The notes beneath the pieces were generated by a model. The model did no database searches. It had not been told where the DNA came from and worked only from the letters and a program-made list of their open reading frames with translations. Shown piece by piece: positions 8,266 to 17,397 of a stretch of DNA of 64,000 nucleotides. Where the stretch lies: assembly GCF_900155965.1 (NCBI RefSeq), contig NZ_FTMG01000012.1, forward strand, positions 1 to 64,000, written 5' to 3'. The position numbers were made by a program, and so were the translations under genes. How positions within the stretch are numbered: the first letter of the stretch is position 1; each line of letters starts with the position of its first letter. This DNA comes from Mucilaginibacter lappiensis. Its GTDB lineage: Bacteria; Bacteroidota; Bacteroidia; Sphingobacteriales; Sphingobacteriaceae.

Positions 8266-8320
8266 AACCCTTTGATCTTTGGAAACGAGTTGTACTAACT
8301 CCGGAGATCAAAGGGTTTTA
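8266..8320 (+). terminator. Terminator of the sugar cassette
   Basis: AACCCTTTGATCT (8266-8278) and AGATCAAAGGGTT (8305-8317) form a perfect 13-bp stem followed by TTT. It lies 35 nt after the SDR stop and ends the GH172-SDR operon. Confidence 0.85.
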
Positions 8321-8428
8321 TGTTGACTTATTTTTATAATTTTAAGATATAAACTATTTGCATGGTTTATACTTATTAACCAATAAGAACCTGAAATATC
8401 CCGGACTATTAACCGCTGCCTTATCGAT

Positions 8429-10033
8429 ATGAAGCTAAGTTTACCTGTTATCCTGTTTTTATTATTAACCGGTTCATGTGTGATGGGCCAGGGTAATGAC
8501 AGTCTTTTAACCCGACTTAATAATACTCTTGGAAAAAAGAAAGAATTTGATGAGGCTAAACTAACAAGGATAGCCAATCTTAAAAAAGAGCTTCGTAATG
8601 CAGGCAATACCGACCTGGTATTGAAATACGACGTATGTCTGAAGCTGTATAACGAATACAAATCATTTAACTATAACGAGGCTTTTAATTATGCTCAAAA
8701 ACTGCAGCAGATTGGCCATCTGTTAAATGATCCAACCAAAATAGCTTACAGCCGAATTAAACTGGGGTTCATATTGCTATCGTCAGGGATGTTTAAGGAA
8801 ACTTTTGATTCCTTAAAAACAGTGAATGTTCAATTGCTGGATACAGCGGCCCGGCGGGAATACTACTTTTTAACTGCCCGGACCTATTATGACCTGGCCG
8901 ACTTTGATAAGGACAACTACTATACCCCCATTTACAATAGCCGAGCCGAAAAATATATAGATTCAGCTACCCGGCTATGCGCCATCAACTCGTTCGATTA
9001 CATTTATTATAAGGGTTTAAAATCCCTTAAAAGAGGGCACATTGATACGGCTGTAACCAATTTGAAACTATTGATGGATCAGCACCGGCTAATAGATCAT
9101 CAGTTTGCTGTTACCACTTCAACACTCAGTGATATATACATACGCAAAAATCAACCCGATGCAGCTATAAATTTGTTGATACAAGCCGCCATAGCCGATG
9201 TAAAATCATCAACCAAAGAAGCAGCCGCTATGACCAACCTGGCCCAGCTGCTGCATCAGCAAGGGGATGTAAGAAATGCCTATACCTTTATTAAAGCTGC
9301 CAGGGACGATGCTGATTATTATGGAGCCCGCCAACGCAAAATACAGGTAAGTGCCATTTTTCCCATCATCGCAGGCGAACGGATAAGTTATGTAGAGCAG
9401 CAGCGTAAAGTTTTGTTCTTATACGCCTCGCTGTTAACCTTGCTGGCTATTGTTGTTGTGGTATTTGCTGTTATTATTTATAAACAACTACAAAAACTAA
9501 AGCAGGCTGATAAAGTGATACAGGATACTAACCATGACTTACAGGAAAGTATTAAAAAATTGAATGAAGCTAACCGGATAAAAGAAGAGTATATCGGCTA
9601 CTTTTTTAACCTGATAGCAGAATACATTAATAAACTGGATAAGTTTAAACGATCTGTTGACAACAAGTTAGTTACTAAACGTTTTGATGATATTCATAAG
9701 CTTATAGATAATATCGATCTGGCCAAGGAACGTGAAGAGTTGTTCATCAATTTTGATAAAGCTTTTCTGAAGCTGTTTCCCAATTTTATTATAGAGTATA
9801 ATGCGCTTTTTGGTAAAGAAAACCATATTAAACTTTTACCTCAACAGTTACTCAATACCGATCTGCGTATTTTTGCCCTGATCCGATTAGGTATTACCGA
9901 CACTGAAAAGATAGCTCATATACTGGAATACTCTGTAAATACCATCTACAATTACCGGGCACGTATCAAAGGAAAATCCAATATCCCTAATGAGGAATTT
10001 GAACACAAGATCATGGCTATTAAAGCAGTATAA
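8429..10033 (+). CDS. DUF6377 membrane regulator with TPRs and LuxR-like HTH
   Basis: This 534-residue protein has a signal peptide (1-20), a periplasmic TPR-rich region (about 60-300), one membrane helix (about 327-350) and a coiled coil (355-385). The C-terminal cytoplasmic part matches DUF6377. Its last 60 residues (LRIFALIRLGITDTEKIAHILEYS then VNTIYNYRARIKGKS) look like a helix-turn-helix of the LuxR/GerE type. The layout is that of a one-component sensor: external ligand or partner, one membrane span, DNA-binding end. It lies after the terminator of the sugar cassette and is the natural candidate to regulate it. Ligand and target are not known. Confidence 0.8.
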   Translation: MKLSLPVILFLLLTGSCVMGQGNDSLLTRLNNTLGKKKEFDEAKLTRIANLKKELRNAGNTDLVLKYDVCLKLYNEYKSFNYNEAFNYAQKLQQIGHLLNDPTKIAYSRIKLGFILLSSGMFKETFDSLKTVNVQLLDTAARREYYFLTARTYYDLADFDKDNYYTPIYNSRAEKYIDSATRLCAINSFDYIYYKGLKSLKRGHIDTAVTNLKLLMDQHRLIDHQFAVTTSTLSDIYIRKNQPDAAINLLIQAAIADVKSSTKEAAAMTNLAQLLHQQGDVRNAYTFIKAARDDADYYGARQRKIQVSAIFPIIAGERISYVEQQRKVLFLYASLLTLLAIVVVVFAVIIYKQLQKLKQADKVIQDTNHDLQESIKKLNEANRIKEEYIGYFFNLIAEYINKLDKFKRSVDNKLVTKRFDDIHKLIDNIDLAKEREELFINFDKAFLKLFPNFIIEYNALFGKENHIKLLPQQLLNTDLRIFALIRLGITDTEKIAHILEYSVNTIYNYRARIKGKSNIPNEEFEHKIMAIKAV

Positions 10034-10074
10034 CTGTGTGTTAGTATGTTGATGGGAATGATCTATTCCATTAA

Positions 10075-10103
10075 AAAGCCATACGTAAATAACGTATGGC
10101 TTT
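10075..10103. terminator. Bidirectional terminator between convergent genes
   Basis: AAAGCCATACGT (10075-10086) and ACGTATGGCTTT (10092-10103) form a perfect 12-bp stem with A/T runs on both sides. It can serve the DUF6377 gene (plus) and the GLPGLI gene (minus). Confidence 0.85.
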
Positions 10104-10164
10104 GTTTGTTTACCACAATTTGCAGTAAACTCATTGGTATAATGTTCAGGTTGGTTGCATAGTA

Positions 10165-10941
10165 TTATAGCATGAATGCTTTAAGGTACGGCTTTGCGTA
10201 TTCGCCCCAGTTTTTCATTACAGAGGTTAGCGTGGTGTATAGTGATTTGTTAGTAACCTGCTTGCCTTTTTTTGGCGGTGCCAAAGCCTTGTCCTCAATA
10301 GGCATATCGGTTACCTTGGTAGCGAACCAGGTCATATTTTCATGGGGAAGGGCCACGCCTAATATCATTCCCGGCAAACCGCTAAATAATTCAGGTCCGC
10401 CTGATACAGGGATCTCATCGGTATAAAAAGCCACTACATAAATAGAATCAAGCACCAGGGCGTTAGCACGACGGCAAGTATAGCCGGCAATTTCGCGGGT
10501 TTCAGTGGTAATTTTCCAGTTTATTTTCCGGGTACTATCTTTTACCAGGAAGGTTTCTTCAAATACCTTTTTCTGATTGGTAACCATGCTGGCAGACAGA
10601 TCGGTAAAAACGGTATTTACTTGCCCGGCCATTGGGCTGTCGCTAAAAAAGCCGCCGGTAGCGGTTTCAGGTTCGATAGGCGTATACAGGGTTTTGTTGT
10701 TTGCAAAATTTAAAGTGCTTTTTAGCACTTTAAATTGCTTTTGATTCTTCTTATAAGATTCAAAAGCCGGGCGCATATAGCTTTCGTCGTCTTTATTGAT
10801 CTGCTTTTCAAGAAGGGCATACATGTTGATGGTTTTTTCAAACGTAATGGTGCCGTTTTCGGTAAAGTGTTTGTTCTGAGCAAACAGCCTATTGCTGCCC
10901 AACGCAAACAATATGGTGATGGTTAATATGATGTATTTCAT
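10165..10941 (-). CDS. GLPGLI family protein
   Basis: This 258-residue exported protein has a signal peptide (1-21, ending RLFAQ) and the family motif as SGLPGMILGVALP, preceded by the usual ETREIAGYTCRRA and VAFYTDEIPVSGGP. GLPGLI proteins of Bacteroidota are envelope proteins of unknown function, normally encoded next to a TonB-dependent-receptor-like barrel. That is the case here: it starts 5 nt after the stop of the barrel gene, so the two are one transcription unit and probably one functional pair. Confidence 0.9.
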   Translation of the reverse strand: MKYIILTITILFALGSNRLFAQNKHFTENGTITFEKTINMYALLEKQINKDDESYMRPAFESYKKNQKQFKVLKSTLNFANNKTLYTPIEPETATGGFFSDSPMAGQVNTVFTDLSASMVTNQKKVFEETFLVKDSTRKINWKITTETREIAGYTCRRANALVLDSIYVVAFYTDEIPVSGGPELFSGLPGMILGVALPHENMTWFATKVTDMPIEDKALAPPKKGKQVTNKSLYTTLTSVMKNWGEYAKPYLKAFML

Positions 10942-10946
10942 GGTGA

Positions 10947-13760
10947 TTATTTTTTAGGTGTGCCGCCGCCCATGTGATTAAAATCCCAAACAAGCGAAAG
11001 CATAAAGTATCTTTTTATAGAGGTGTATCGCTCCTGGGTAAGCAGATTAGCCGATCCTGTACGGTTATAACCGACGTTTTGGTTCAAGAGATCGTTCCCG
11101 GAAACAGATAATTTAAGGCTTTCATCTTTCATAAATGCCTTGGTGATATTGGCATTTAGAGTAGTCCGCCTGTAATCCTGGCTAAAGGATTGTGTAGCCG
11201 CGTTATACTGGTAATTAGCATCGGTACCTATCTGGAACTTGGCAGGCAGGTAAAGATTAAAGCCGCCGTAAGCATTAAACCCACGCCCGTTGTTGTTGAT
11301 CAATGGCTGTAACGTTGAAGAGTTTACGGTATAAGTTGGCCCTGCACCAGTCCAGAAATCGTATTTCTTTTGCTTGTATTTTGACAACCTTAAGCTGGCC
11401 GAATAGCTATATTGCTTGGTTTGGTTCAGTTTAGTGTTGCTGAGGTTAAAATAATTGCTTCCGTTCATGTTCAAACCAAGACCTGCATTAACATCAACCT
11501 TGGGTATTTTTTGATCGAAGTAGGCATTAAAATACATGTTGGAAGTTTGATGTCCTTTAAGGTTTGATGATTGATAAGTACTCGCGCCGGTTAAATCGTC
11601 GGTAGTTACATTACTTACAATAGGGTTAATAGTGCGCGAATAAGAACCGCCTATCCAGATAGACTGTCCGCTGATAACCTTGTATGAATTGTAGTTCGCG
11701 CTGATGCGGTTGGTGAATGATGGTTTAAGATCGGGGTTACCCAGTGTAATATTTAACGGATCGGTATTTACCCTAACCGGCTGTATCTGGTCAATAGATG
11801 GTTGGCTGGTGTTTCCATTATAATTTATCCGGAACGATTGCTGTTGCGAAAACTTGTATTGAAAACTGGCCTGTGGGTACCAGTTCACAAAATTGCGTGT
11901 AAGCGTATTGTTGGTAAACTCATCTATCTGCTTAAAGTTTACAGTGGATACTTTGGAACCAAAATTGATGATGGTTTTTTTCTTTTTATAGTTAAATATA
12001 GCCCCAAACTGGTTTGATAGCTGGTTGAGCTTGAAATTATTGCTCAGCGTGTTATCCAGTATGGTATACTCTCCGGAGGCGTCTTTATCAAACGATCGCC
12101 TGTCTGACCGGCCGTTGTTAATGTTGATGCCATAGTTTACAACCAGTGCCAGTGCTTTGGTAAAGGGTTCGGAGTAAGTAATGTTGGTGTTGAGAATAGA
12201 ACTTTCACTCAACCCGGTTTTATACTGATCTATTTTCTGCGTACTATCGATACCGCCCAGCTTGCCAAAAAAGTCGGTTTCTGATTTTAAAAATCCGTTA
12301 GTTTTATTTTGATTATAGGCCTCGGTGATGTTTATAGAAAAACTGCGCCCCACTTTTTTAAATTTCTTGTTATAAAATACGTTGGCATTAAATATTTTTT
12401 GATCGCCATTATTGGTAACGCCCCTGGTATTCTTATTGAGCAAGGTATCATTACGAAGGCTTGTAGTACTGTAATCAGTATTGGTGATGGTGCTTTTGGT
12501 TGTTCCGTCAACGGATATTTTGAGATTGGATGAGGTATCAATCTTTAGCTGATAGGTAGCATCCAATTTTTGCCTGAAAATATGGTCGTGGAAGCTTTGG
12601 TCACTATTGCTGTTTAAAACAATCCCCGGTTGGTTGTTAGCCCCCGGCAAGTTATTTTGGGTTTGCGTGTTGCGGGTTCCATCAACGTTTAAAGAGCCTA
12701 TTTTAAAATTGGTATTGATCGATTCTTTGTCGCTGTTCCATTTGGTATCATAATGCGCCCCACCCGAACGGGCCAAGGGGATACCCTGGCCATTGTACTG
12801 ACCGCTAAAAGAATCTAACCCATCATCACCGCCACCTCCATAAAAATAGATCTCACCACCATCACCAAAGTCTAAGCCGCCAGAGCCACCGTATTTTGAA
12901 TTGTCTTCCCATCCTAAACCCGTTTTACCGGTATTGCCGATTGTGCCGTAAATTGAAAACTTTTGCTTGCCTTTGAACCGGTTAAACATCAATTGTTCCT
13001 GGTAGTATTTATCGGTGCCTCCTTCGGCATCTATTTTGCCGAAATAGCCATTCTTTTTATCCTCTTTGAGTTTTATATTCAGGGTTTTGTTTTTTACGCC
13101 ATCATCAATACCGGTAAATGTAGCCTGGTCGCTCTTTTTATCGTATAGTTGTACCTTGTCAACCATATCGGCACGCAGGTTTTTGGTAACCAGCGTTGGG
13201 TCATCCCCAAAAAACTCTTCGCCATCAACCAATACTTTGTTTACTGTTTGCCCTTGCGCTGTAATTTTTCCATCCTTATCTACCTGTATACCAGGTAACT
13301 CCTTGAGCAGGTCCTCCACTTTGGCATTGGGCTGCACGGTAAATGCCGCGGCATTAAATTCGGTAGTGTCGCCTTTTATTTTAACGGCAGCCACTTTGGC
13401 CTTCACTATTACTTCGGCAAGCAACTGGGTTTTCAAGATCATTTTAATACGACCAAAATCATGCGTGGTATGTGCCGAATCCAGGGTGAAGCGGTCTACA
13501 TAATCGGCATAGCCAGGGTAAGTTACCAGCAATATCAGCTTCCCTTTTTTTAGATTGTTTATTTCAAAGTTGCCATCTTTTACTCTTGTAAATTTCTGGA
13601 GGATGGAGTCTTTGGCGTTTAATACACTAACCGTAGCATTGGTTAATTTGGAACTGGAGGCCGTATCGGCAACTGACCCTTTAATGGAATAGGTATTTTG
13701 CGCGAACACAGAAACCGTACTTAAACAAAGAATTATTAGGGCAGGTATTGTGATTTTCAT
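10947..13760 (-). CDS. TonB-dependent-receptor-like outer-membrane barrel with CarboxypepD-like domain
   Basis: This 937-residue protein has a signal peptide (residues 1-20), an N-terminal carboxypeptidase-regulatory-like domain (about 25-115), a plug-like region with VEDLLKELPGIQVDKDG and KVLVDGEEFFGDD, and a long barrel ending in LSLVWDFNHMGGG. It is the GLPGLI-associated type of outer-membrane barrel, distinct from SusC. The start ATG 13760 is supported by a promoter-like pair just upstream, which overlaps the longer TTG-initiated frame. Substrate or export role is not evident. It pairs with the GLPGLI gene. Confidence 0.85.
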   Translation of the reverse strand: MKITIPALIILCLSTVSVFAQNTYSIKGSVADTASSSKLTNATVSVLNAKDSILQKFTRVKDGNFEINNLKKGKLILLVTYPGYADYVDRFTLDSAHTTHDFGRIKMILKTQLLAEVIVKAKVAAVKIKGDTTEFNAAAFTVQPNAKVEDLLKELPGIQVDKDGKITAQGQTVNKVLVDGEEFFGDDPTLVTKNLRADMVDKVQLYDKKSDQATFTGIDDGVKNKTLNIKLKEDKKNGYFGKIDAEGGTDKYYQEQLMFNRFKGKQKFSIYGTIGNTGKTGLGWEDNSKYGGSGGLDFGDGGEIYFYGGGGDDGLDSFSGQYNGQGIPLARSGGAHYDTKWNSDKESINTNFKIGSLNVDGTRNTQTQNNLPGANNQPGIVLNSNSDQSFHDHIFRQKLDATYQLKIDTSSNLKISVDGTTKSTITNTDYSTTSLRNDTLLNKNTRGVTNNGDQKIFNANVFYNKKFKKVGRSFSINITEAYNQNKTNGFLKSETDFFGKLGGIDSTQKIDQYKTGLSESSILNTNITYSEPFTKALALVVNYGININNGRSDRRSFDKDASGEYTILDNTLSNNFKLNQLSNQFGAIFNYKKKKTIINFGSKVSTVNFKQIDEFTNNTLTRNFVNWYPQASFQYKFSQQQSFRINYNGNTSQPSIDQIQPVRVNTDPLNITLGNPDLKPSFTNRISANYNSYKVISGQSIWIGGSYSRTINPIVSNVTTDDLTGASTYQSSNLKGHQTSNMYFNAYFDQKIPKVDVNAGLGLNMNGSNYFNLSNTKLNQTKQYSYSASLRLSKYKQKKYDFWTGAGPTYTVNSSTLQPLINNNGRGFNAYGGFNLYLPAKFQIGTDANYQYNAATQSFSQDYRRTTLNANITKAFMKDESLKLSVSGNDLLNQNVGYNRTGSANLLTQERYTSIKRYFMLSLVWDFNHMGGGTPKK

Positions 13761-13777
13761 AAGGTTCTTTATGAAAA

Positions 13778-13808
13778 CCAAGGTATAACTAAAACCTTAG
13801 TATTCAAA
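13778..13808 (-). promoter_or_regulatory. Candidate promoter of the barrel-GLPGLI operon
   Basis: Read on the minus strand, TTTG (13805-13808) is followed after 19 nt by TACCTTGG (13778-13785), one mismatch from TAnnTTTG. Spacing fits the Bacteroidota consensus. The start of transcription would fall near 13771, just before ATG 13760. Confidence 0.45.
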
Positions 13809-13956
13809 AGGATTTAACAAATTAACCTGTGGATTTAACATTTATTAACATTTTTATTCATAAGTAACTGATTGTTAATAGTGTTGAGAGTGTGCGTTCT
13901 ACTTGTAGAGCAGCGTTTGCAGTCCCCTTGGGTACCCCTCTCAAGAAACCCAGAGA

Positions 13957-14064
13957 GGGTTTACATGTAAACCCACTATATGATGGTAAAATTCAAAGAA
14001 TTATTTGATTGTCAATTAAATATAACAATGTTAACCATGAATTGTGTAAACCATGTAAACCCAC
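13957..14064 (-). repeat. 108-bp MITE-like repeat, copy A
   Basis: On the plus strand the left edge is the perfect 18-bp palindrome GGGTTTACATGTAAACCC (13957-13974) and the right edge is TGTAAACCCAC (14054-14064). Its reverse complement matches copy B at 59657-59761: 38 of the first 39 positions agree, and the middle is more diverged. No coding capacity. It lies downstream of the MacB-like permease gene. The remaining gene-free sequence from 13761 to 14122 shows only the promoter above and a short CCCTCTC/GAGAGGG hairpin. Confidence 0.7.
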
Positions 14065-14122
14065 ATGGAAAACTTTACCTAAGCCGTATTGCTTGATTGC
14101 TAATGATATTAAAAATAGAGAT

Positions 14123-15343
14123 TTACTCATATCTAAGGGCTTCAATAGGGTCAAGACGGGAGGCCTTTTGTGCAGGATAGTAGCCGAAGAAAATACCGGT
14201 AACCGCACAAACAATAAAAGATAATACCACCGAAGATTCAGAAACAATGGTTGGCCAGGATAGGGTAAGGGTAACCACATTGGACGATACTATACCCAAA
14301 ATAACACCGATGATGCCTCCGGTGATACTGATCAGTATGGCCTCCATTAAAAACTGCAGCATAATGTCTTTTCCCCGGGCACCAATAGCCATGCGTAAAC
14401 CAATTTCGCGTGTACGTTCGGTAACCGAAACATACATGATATTCATAATACCTATACCGCCTATCACTAATGATATACCCGCTATTACCGTAAGCAAAAC
14501 AGTAAGCAAACCGCTGGTTGAGCTTAATGTATTTATTAATTCGGCCTGGGTACGCACAGTAAAATCATTGTCTTCATTATCACGAAGGCGGTGCGAAGCG
14601 CGTAAGATAGAGGTCATTTCGGTTGTAGCGGCATCTGTTACTGCTTCGTTAGTGGCAGACGCGTAAATATTTTGATAATAAATAGTGGCCAGTATCCTTT
14701 TTTGAACAGTGGTATAAGGGGCAATCAGAATATCATCCTGATCCTGTCCGAAAGCGTTTTGACCTTTAGGGTTTAGTATCCCTATTACCTGGAAGGGAAT
14801 CTTGTTAAAGCGGATCACCTTACCTATGGGGTTTTCGCCGTTCGGGAAAAGATTATCAATAACAGTTTGCCCAATGAGACACACTTTTGCAGAGGTAAGT
14901 ACATCCTGCTGTGTAAAGGCAATGCCATCCTTTAAGGTTAACATACGGATGTCCAAATAATCGGGGCTTACACCCTGCATAGATGTTGGCCAGTTTAAGG
15001 CGCCGTTAATAGCCTGGCCTTTTGCCGTTAGTGAAGGCGATATTTCTGTAATATATTGCGCTTCCCGTTTCAAGGCCACGATATCTTTATCGGTAAGGGT
15101 CTGGAAACTGGAGCCGGCGATACGCACCCCACCGTTAAGGTTACTGCTGGGTAATACGGTGATCATGTTGGAGCCCATGCTTGATAACTGATCATGGATA
15201 CTTTGTTTTGACCCCTGACCGATGGCCACCATCGCTATAACCGCTGCCACCCCAATAATAATACCCAGCATAGTTAAAAATGCCCGCAGTTTGTTACGCT
15301 GCAATGCCTTAAAAGCTATCCGTATCAGGTTTGATATATTCAT
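14123..15343 (-). CDS. ABC transporter permease, MacB-like
   Basis: This 406-residue inner-membrane protein has the MacB/FtsX topology: a first membrane helix (about 20-42) after LQRNKLRAFLTMLGIIIG, a large periplasmic MacB_PCD domain (about 45-245) and three C-terminal helices with GGIGIMNIMYVSVTERTREI and a terminal RLDPIEALRYE. In E. coli MacB, ATPase and permease are one chain; here the ATPase is a separate gene 9 nt upstream. It is the last gene of a TolC-MacA-ATPase-permease operon. It would export a peptide, lipid-like molecule or drug, powered mechanically from the cytoplasm. Confidence 0.9.
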   Translation of the reverse strand: MNISNLIRIAFKALQRNKLRAFLTMLGIIIGVAAVIAMVAIGQGSKQSIHDQLSSMGSNMITVLPSSNLNGGVRIAGSSFQTLTDKDIVALKREAQYITEISPSLTAKGQAINGALNWPTSMQGVSPDYLDIRMLTLKDGIAFTQQDVLTSAKVCLIGQTVIDNLFPNGENPIGKVIRFNKIPFQVIGILNPKGQNAFGQDQDDILIAPYTTVQKRILATIYYQNIYASATNEAVTDAATTEMTSILRASHRLRDNEDNDFTVRTQAELINTLSSTSGLLTVLLTVIAGISLVIGGIGIMNIMYVSVTERTREIGLRMAIGARGKDIMLQFLMEAILISITGGIIGVILGIVSSNVVTLTLSWPTIVSESSVVLSFIVCAVTGIFFGYYPAQKASRLDPIEALRYE

Positions 15344-15352
15344 GGTTGCTGG

Positions 15353-16102
15353 TTAATAGTCATCAGTTACTGGGAGATTGGCTAATACCTCTTTTGCCGA
15401 TCGGGGTTCTTTGTTTTCAGTATCTTTCTGAATTTTACCATCGCGCAGCTGAATAGTACGGCTGCTGAAGGATGCAATATCCGGTTCGTGGGTAACAAAT
15501 ACAATGGTTTTACCTTGTTGCCCATTCAGGTCCTGCATTAAAGACATGATCTCGTATGAGGTACGGCTATCCAGGTTACCAGTGGCCTCATCAGCCAGGA
15601 TCATGACCGGTTCATTAACCAATGCCCTTGCAATAGCAACCCGCTGTTGTTGCCCGCCTGATAGCTGGCTTGGTGTATGATCAAACCGATCGGCCAGTTT
15701 TACAGCTTCCAACGCGTGAATAGCCCTTTCGCGCCGCTCGCTTACGCTGATATCTTTATTATAAAGAAGGGGCAGCTCCACGTTTTCCAAAGCCGATGTG
15801 CGTGGTAACAAATTATAGGCCTGGAAAACGAAGCCTATTTTGTGGTTACGCAGCTGAGCCAGCTCGTCACGTGATAGTTTTTTGATATCCACGCCATCCA
15901 GCAAATAGTCGCCGATGGAAGGTTTATCCAAACAGCCTAAAATATTAAGCAAAGTTGTTTTGCCTGAGCCGCTGCTACCCATAATGGTAACAAACTCGCC
16001 TGCCTGCACGGTAAAGGATATGCCTTTGAGTGCACGTACGGTTTCGCTGCCCATCTGAAACTCACGTTTTAGTTCGCGTATCTCTAATATTGTTTTGCTC
16101 AT
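15353..16102 (-). CDS. ABC transporter ATP-binding protein, MacB/LolD type
   Basis: This 249-residue cytoplasmic ATPase carries Walker A GSSGSGKTT, the Q-loop, signature LSGGQQQR, Walker B VMILADEATG and H-loop FVTHEPD. The pattern of NLLPRTSALENVELPLLY is typical of MacB/LolD-type ATPases. The start overlaps the stop of the adaptor gene by 4 nt, and the permease follows after 9 nt. The three proteins would form one tripartite pump with the TolC-like protein. Confidence 0.93.
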   Translation of the reverse strand: MSKTILEIRELKREFQMGSETVRALKGISFTVQAGEFVTIMGSSGSGKTTLLNILGCLDKPSIGDYLLDGVDIKKLSRDELAQLRNHKIGFVFQAYNLLPRTSALENVELPLLYNKDISVSERRERAIHALEAVKLADRFDHTPSQLSGGQQQRVAIARALVNEPVMILADEATGNLDSRTSYEIMSLMQDLNGQQGKTIVFVTHEPDIASFSSRTIQLRDGKIQKDTENKEPRSAKEVLANLPVTDDY

Positions 16103-17385
16103 TTTCCTTTTCCGCCTCCTCCCCGTCGTTGCGGCATAAACGGACTGGTTGCTGCTTTGGTTGCTGTTGGGGTACCGGTATTGCCACCGGTGATACCCGT
16201 AACTACGGCATCATCGGCAGTTAAGCCGCCTAAAACTTCCACCTGTGTATTGTCATTTAAGCCAGTTTGTATTTTTTTTCTGCTCAGTTTTTTACCATCC
16301 AGTACCCATACAAACGCGGTTTGTTTGGTGACGCCTATGCTATCCTTGCGGCTTTTGCCGGTATGTGCAGCTTGTGCATTATCATCGGTAACACCTGTTG
16401 TCGCGGCTTTTTTCCTGGAGCCTTTATGCCCAACCTTGCCCACAATTTCATAATCTTTCATTAATGAGGAGTCGGGAGTAAAGCTTAAAGCCTTGGCAGG
16501 TATCAACAGGGCATCGTTAACTTCTTTGGTGTAAATGATGATATTGGCCGTCATGCCAGGCTTTAATTTCATGTCATCATTCGGCGCGTTGATAATGGTA
16601 GTATAAGTAACCACGTTTGAGGATACCGAAGGGTGCAGCCGGATATCTTCAACCGTACCGGCAAACTGATCGTTTATAAAAGCATCAACGGTAAATGAGG
16701 CACGTTCACCAGCTTTTACATCGCCAATGTCAGCCTCATCAACATTGGCCTCCACCTCCATTTTGGTAATGTCTTTGGCAATTACAAACAGGGTAGGCGT
16801 ACTAAAGCTTGCAGCAACCGTTTGCCCTATGCTGATGTTACGGTTAAGTACAACCCCATCAATAGGGGAGTAAATATCGGCATAAGCCAGATTCTGTTTG
16901 GCAAGCCGTACCTCGGCCGCCGAGCTAACTACCGAGGCCTGGGCAGCGTGAAGGGTATTAACCGCGCTATCATAATCGGCTTTGCTAATGGCGTCTGTTT
17001 TATAAAGGAGATCCTGCCGGTTAAAATTGTTTTTGGCATAAACCAACTGGCTTTGTGAATTTTGAAGGTTACCCTGAATCTGATCAAGTGTGGCCTGCAG
17101 CAATGATTTATCCAACTCAGCTATCAGCTGACCTTTTTTAACTTTTGAATTAAAATCGGCATATAAAAACTTAATAATGCCCGATACCTGAGTACCCACG
17201 GTAACGGTATCAACAGGTTCAATTTTACCCGTAGCAGTAACACTTTGCGCTATATACCCCTTGGTTGGTTTTTGCGTAGTAAGTACCACCGGGGGGATTG
17301 GTTTCCTGATAAAGAAAAACCAGATGAGCACCAGTACTACCAGTATAGCTACTATGATGATGATATTTTTATAACTTTTCTTCAT
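16099..17385 (-). CDS. MacA-like periplasmic adaptor (HlyD/MFP family)
   Basis: This 428-residue protein has an N-terminal membrane anchor (about 7-26, IIIIVAILVVLVLIWFFFI), a lipoyl-like segment (VTATGKIEPVDTVTVGTQVSG), an alpha-helical hairpin (about 95-170), a second lipoyl half (ADIYSPIDGVVLNRN) and a beta barrel plus membrane-proximal part. A Gly/Lys-rich tail (RRGGGGKGK) ends it. Residues about 310-355 (Lys/Ser/Thr-rich) look like an insertion relative to standard MacA. It links the inner-membrane ABC permease to the outer-membrane TolC-like channel. Confidence 0.9.
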   Translation of the reverse strand: MKKSYKNIIIIVAILVVLVLIWFFFIRKPIPPVVLTTQKPTKGYIAQSVTATGKIEPVDTVTVGTQVSGIIKFLYADFNSKVKKGQLIAELDKSLLQATLDQIQGNLQNSQSQLVYAKNNFNRQDLLYKTDAISKADYDSAVNTLHAAQASVVSSAAEVRLAKQNLAYADIYSPIDGVVLNRNISIGQTVAASFSTPTLFVIAKDITKMEVEANVDEADIGDVKAGERASFTVDAFINDQFAGTVEDIRLHPSVSSNVVTYTTIINAPNDDMKLKPGMTANIIIYTKEVNDALLIPAKALSFTPDSSLMKDYEIVGKVGHKGSRKKAATTGVTDDNAQAAHTGKSRKDSIGVTKQTAFVWVLDGKKLSRKKIQTGLNDNTQVEVLGGLTADDAVVTGITGGNTGTPTATKAATSPFMPQRRGGGGKGK

Positions 17386-17397
17386 GATATCAGGTGG

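Noticed and set aside
13066..13503. 145-codon plus-strand frame
   Set aside because: It is the antisense shadow of the conserved plug region of the barrel gene.
14009..14224. Open frame of 71 codons with Cys-rich start
   Set aside because: It lies in the MITE-like copy A and then overlaps the end of the MacB-like gene on the other strand; it is a by-product of the repeat.
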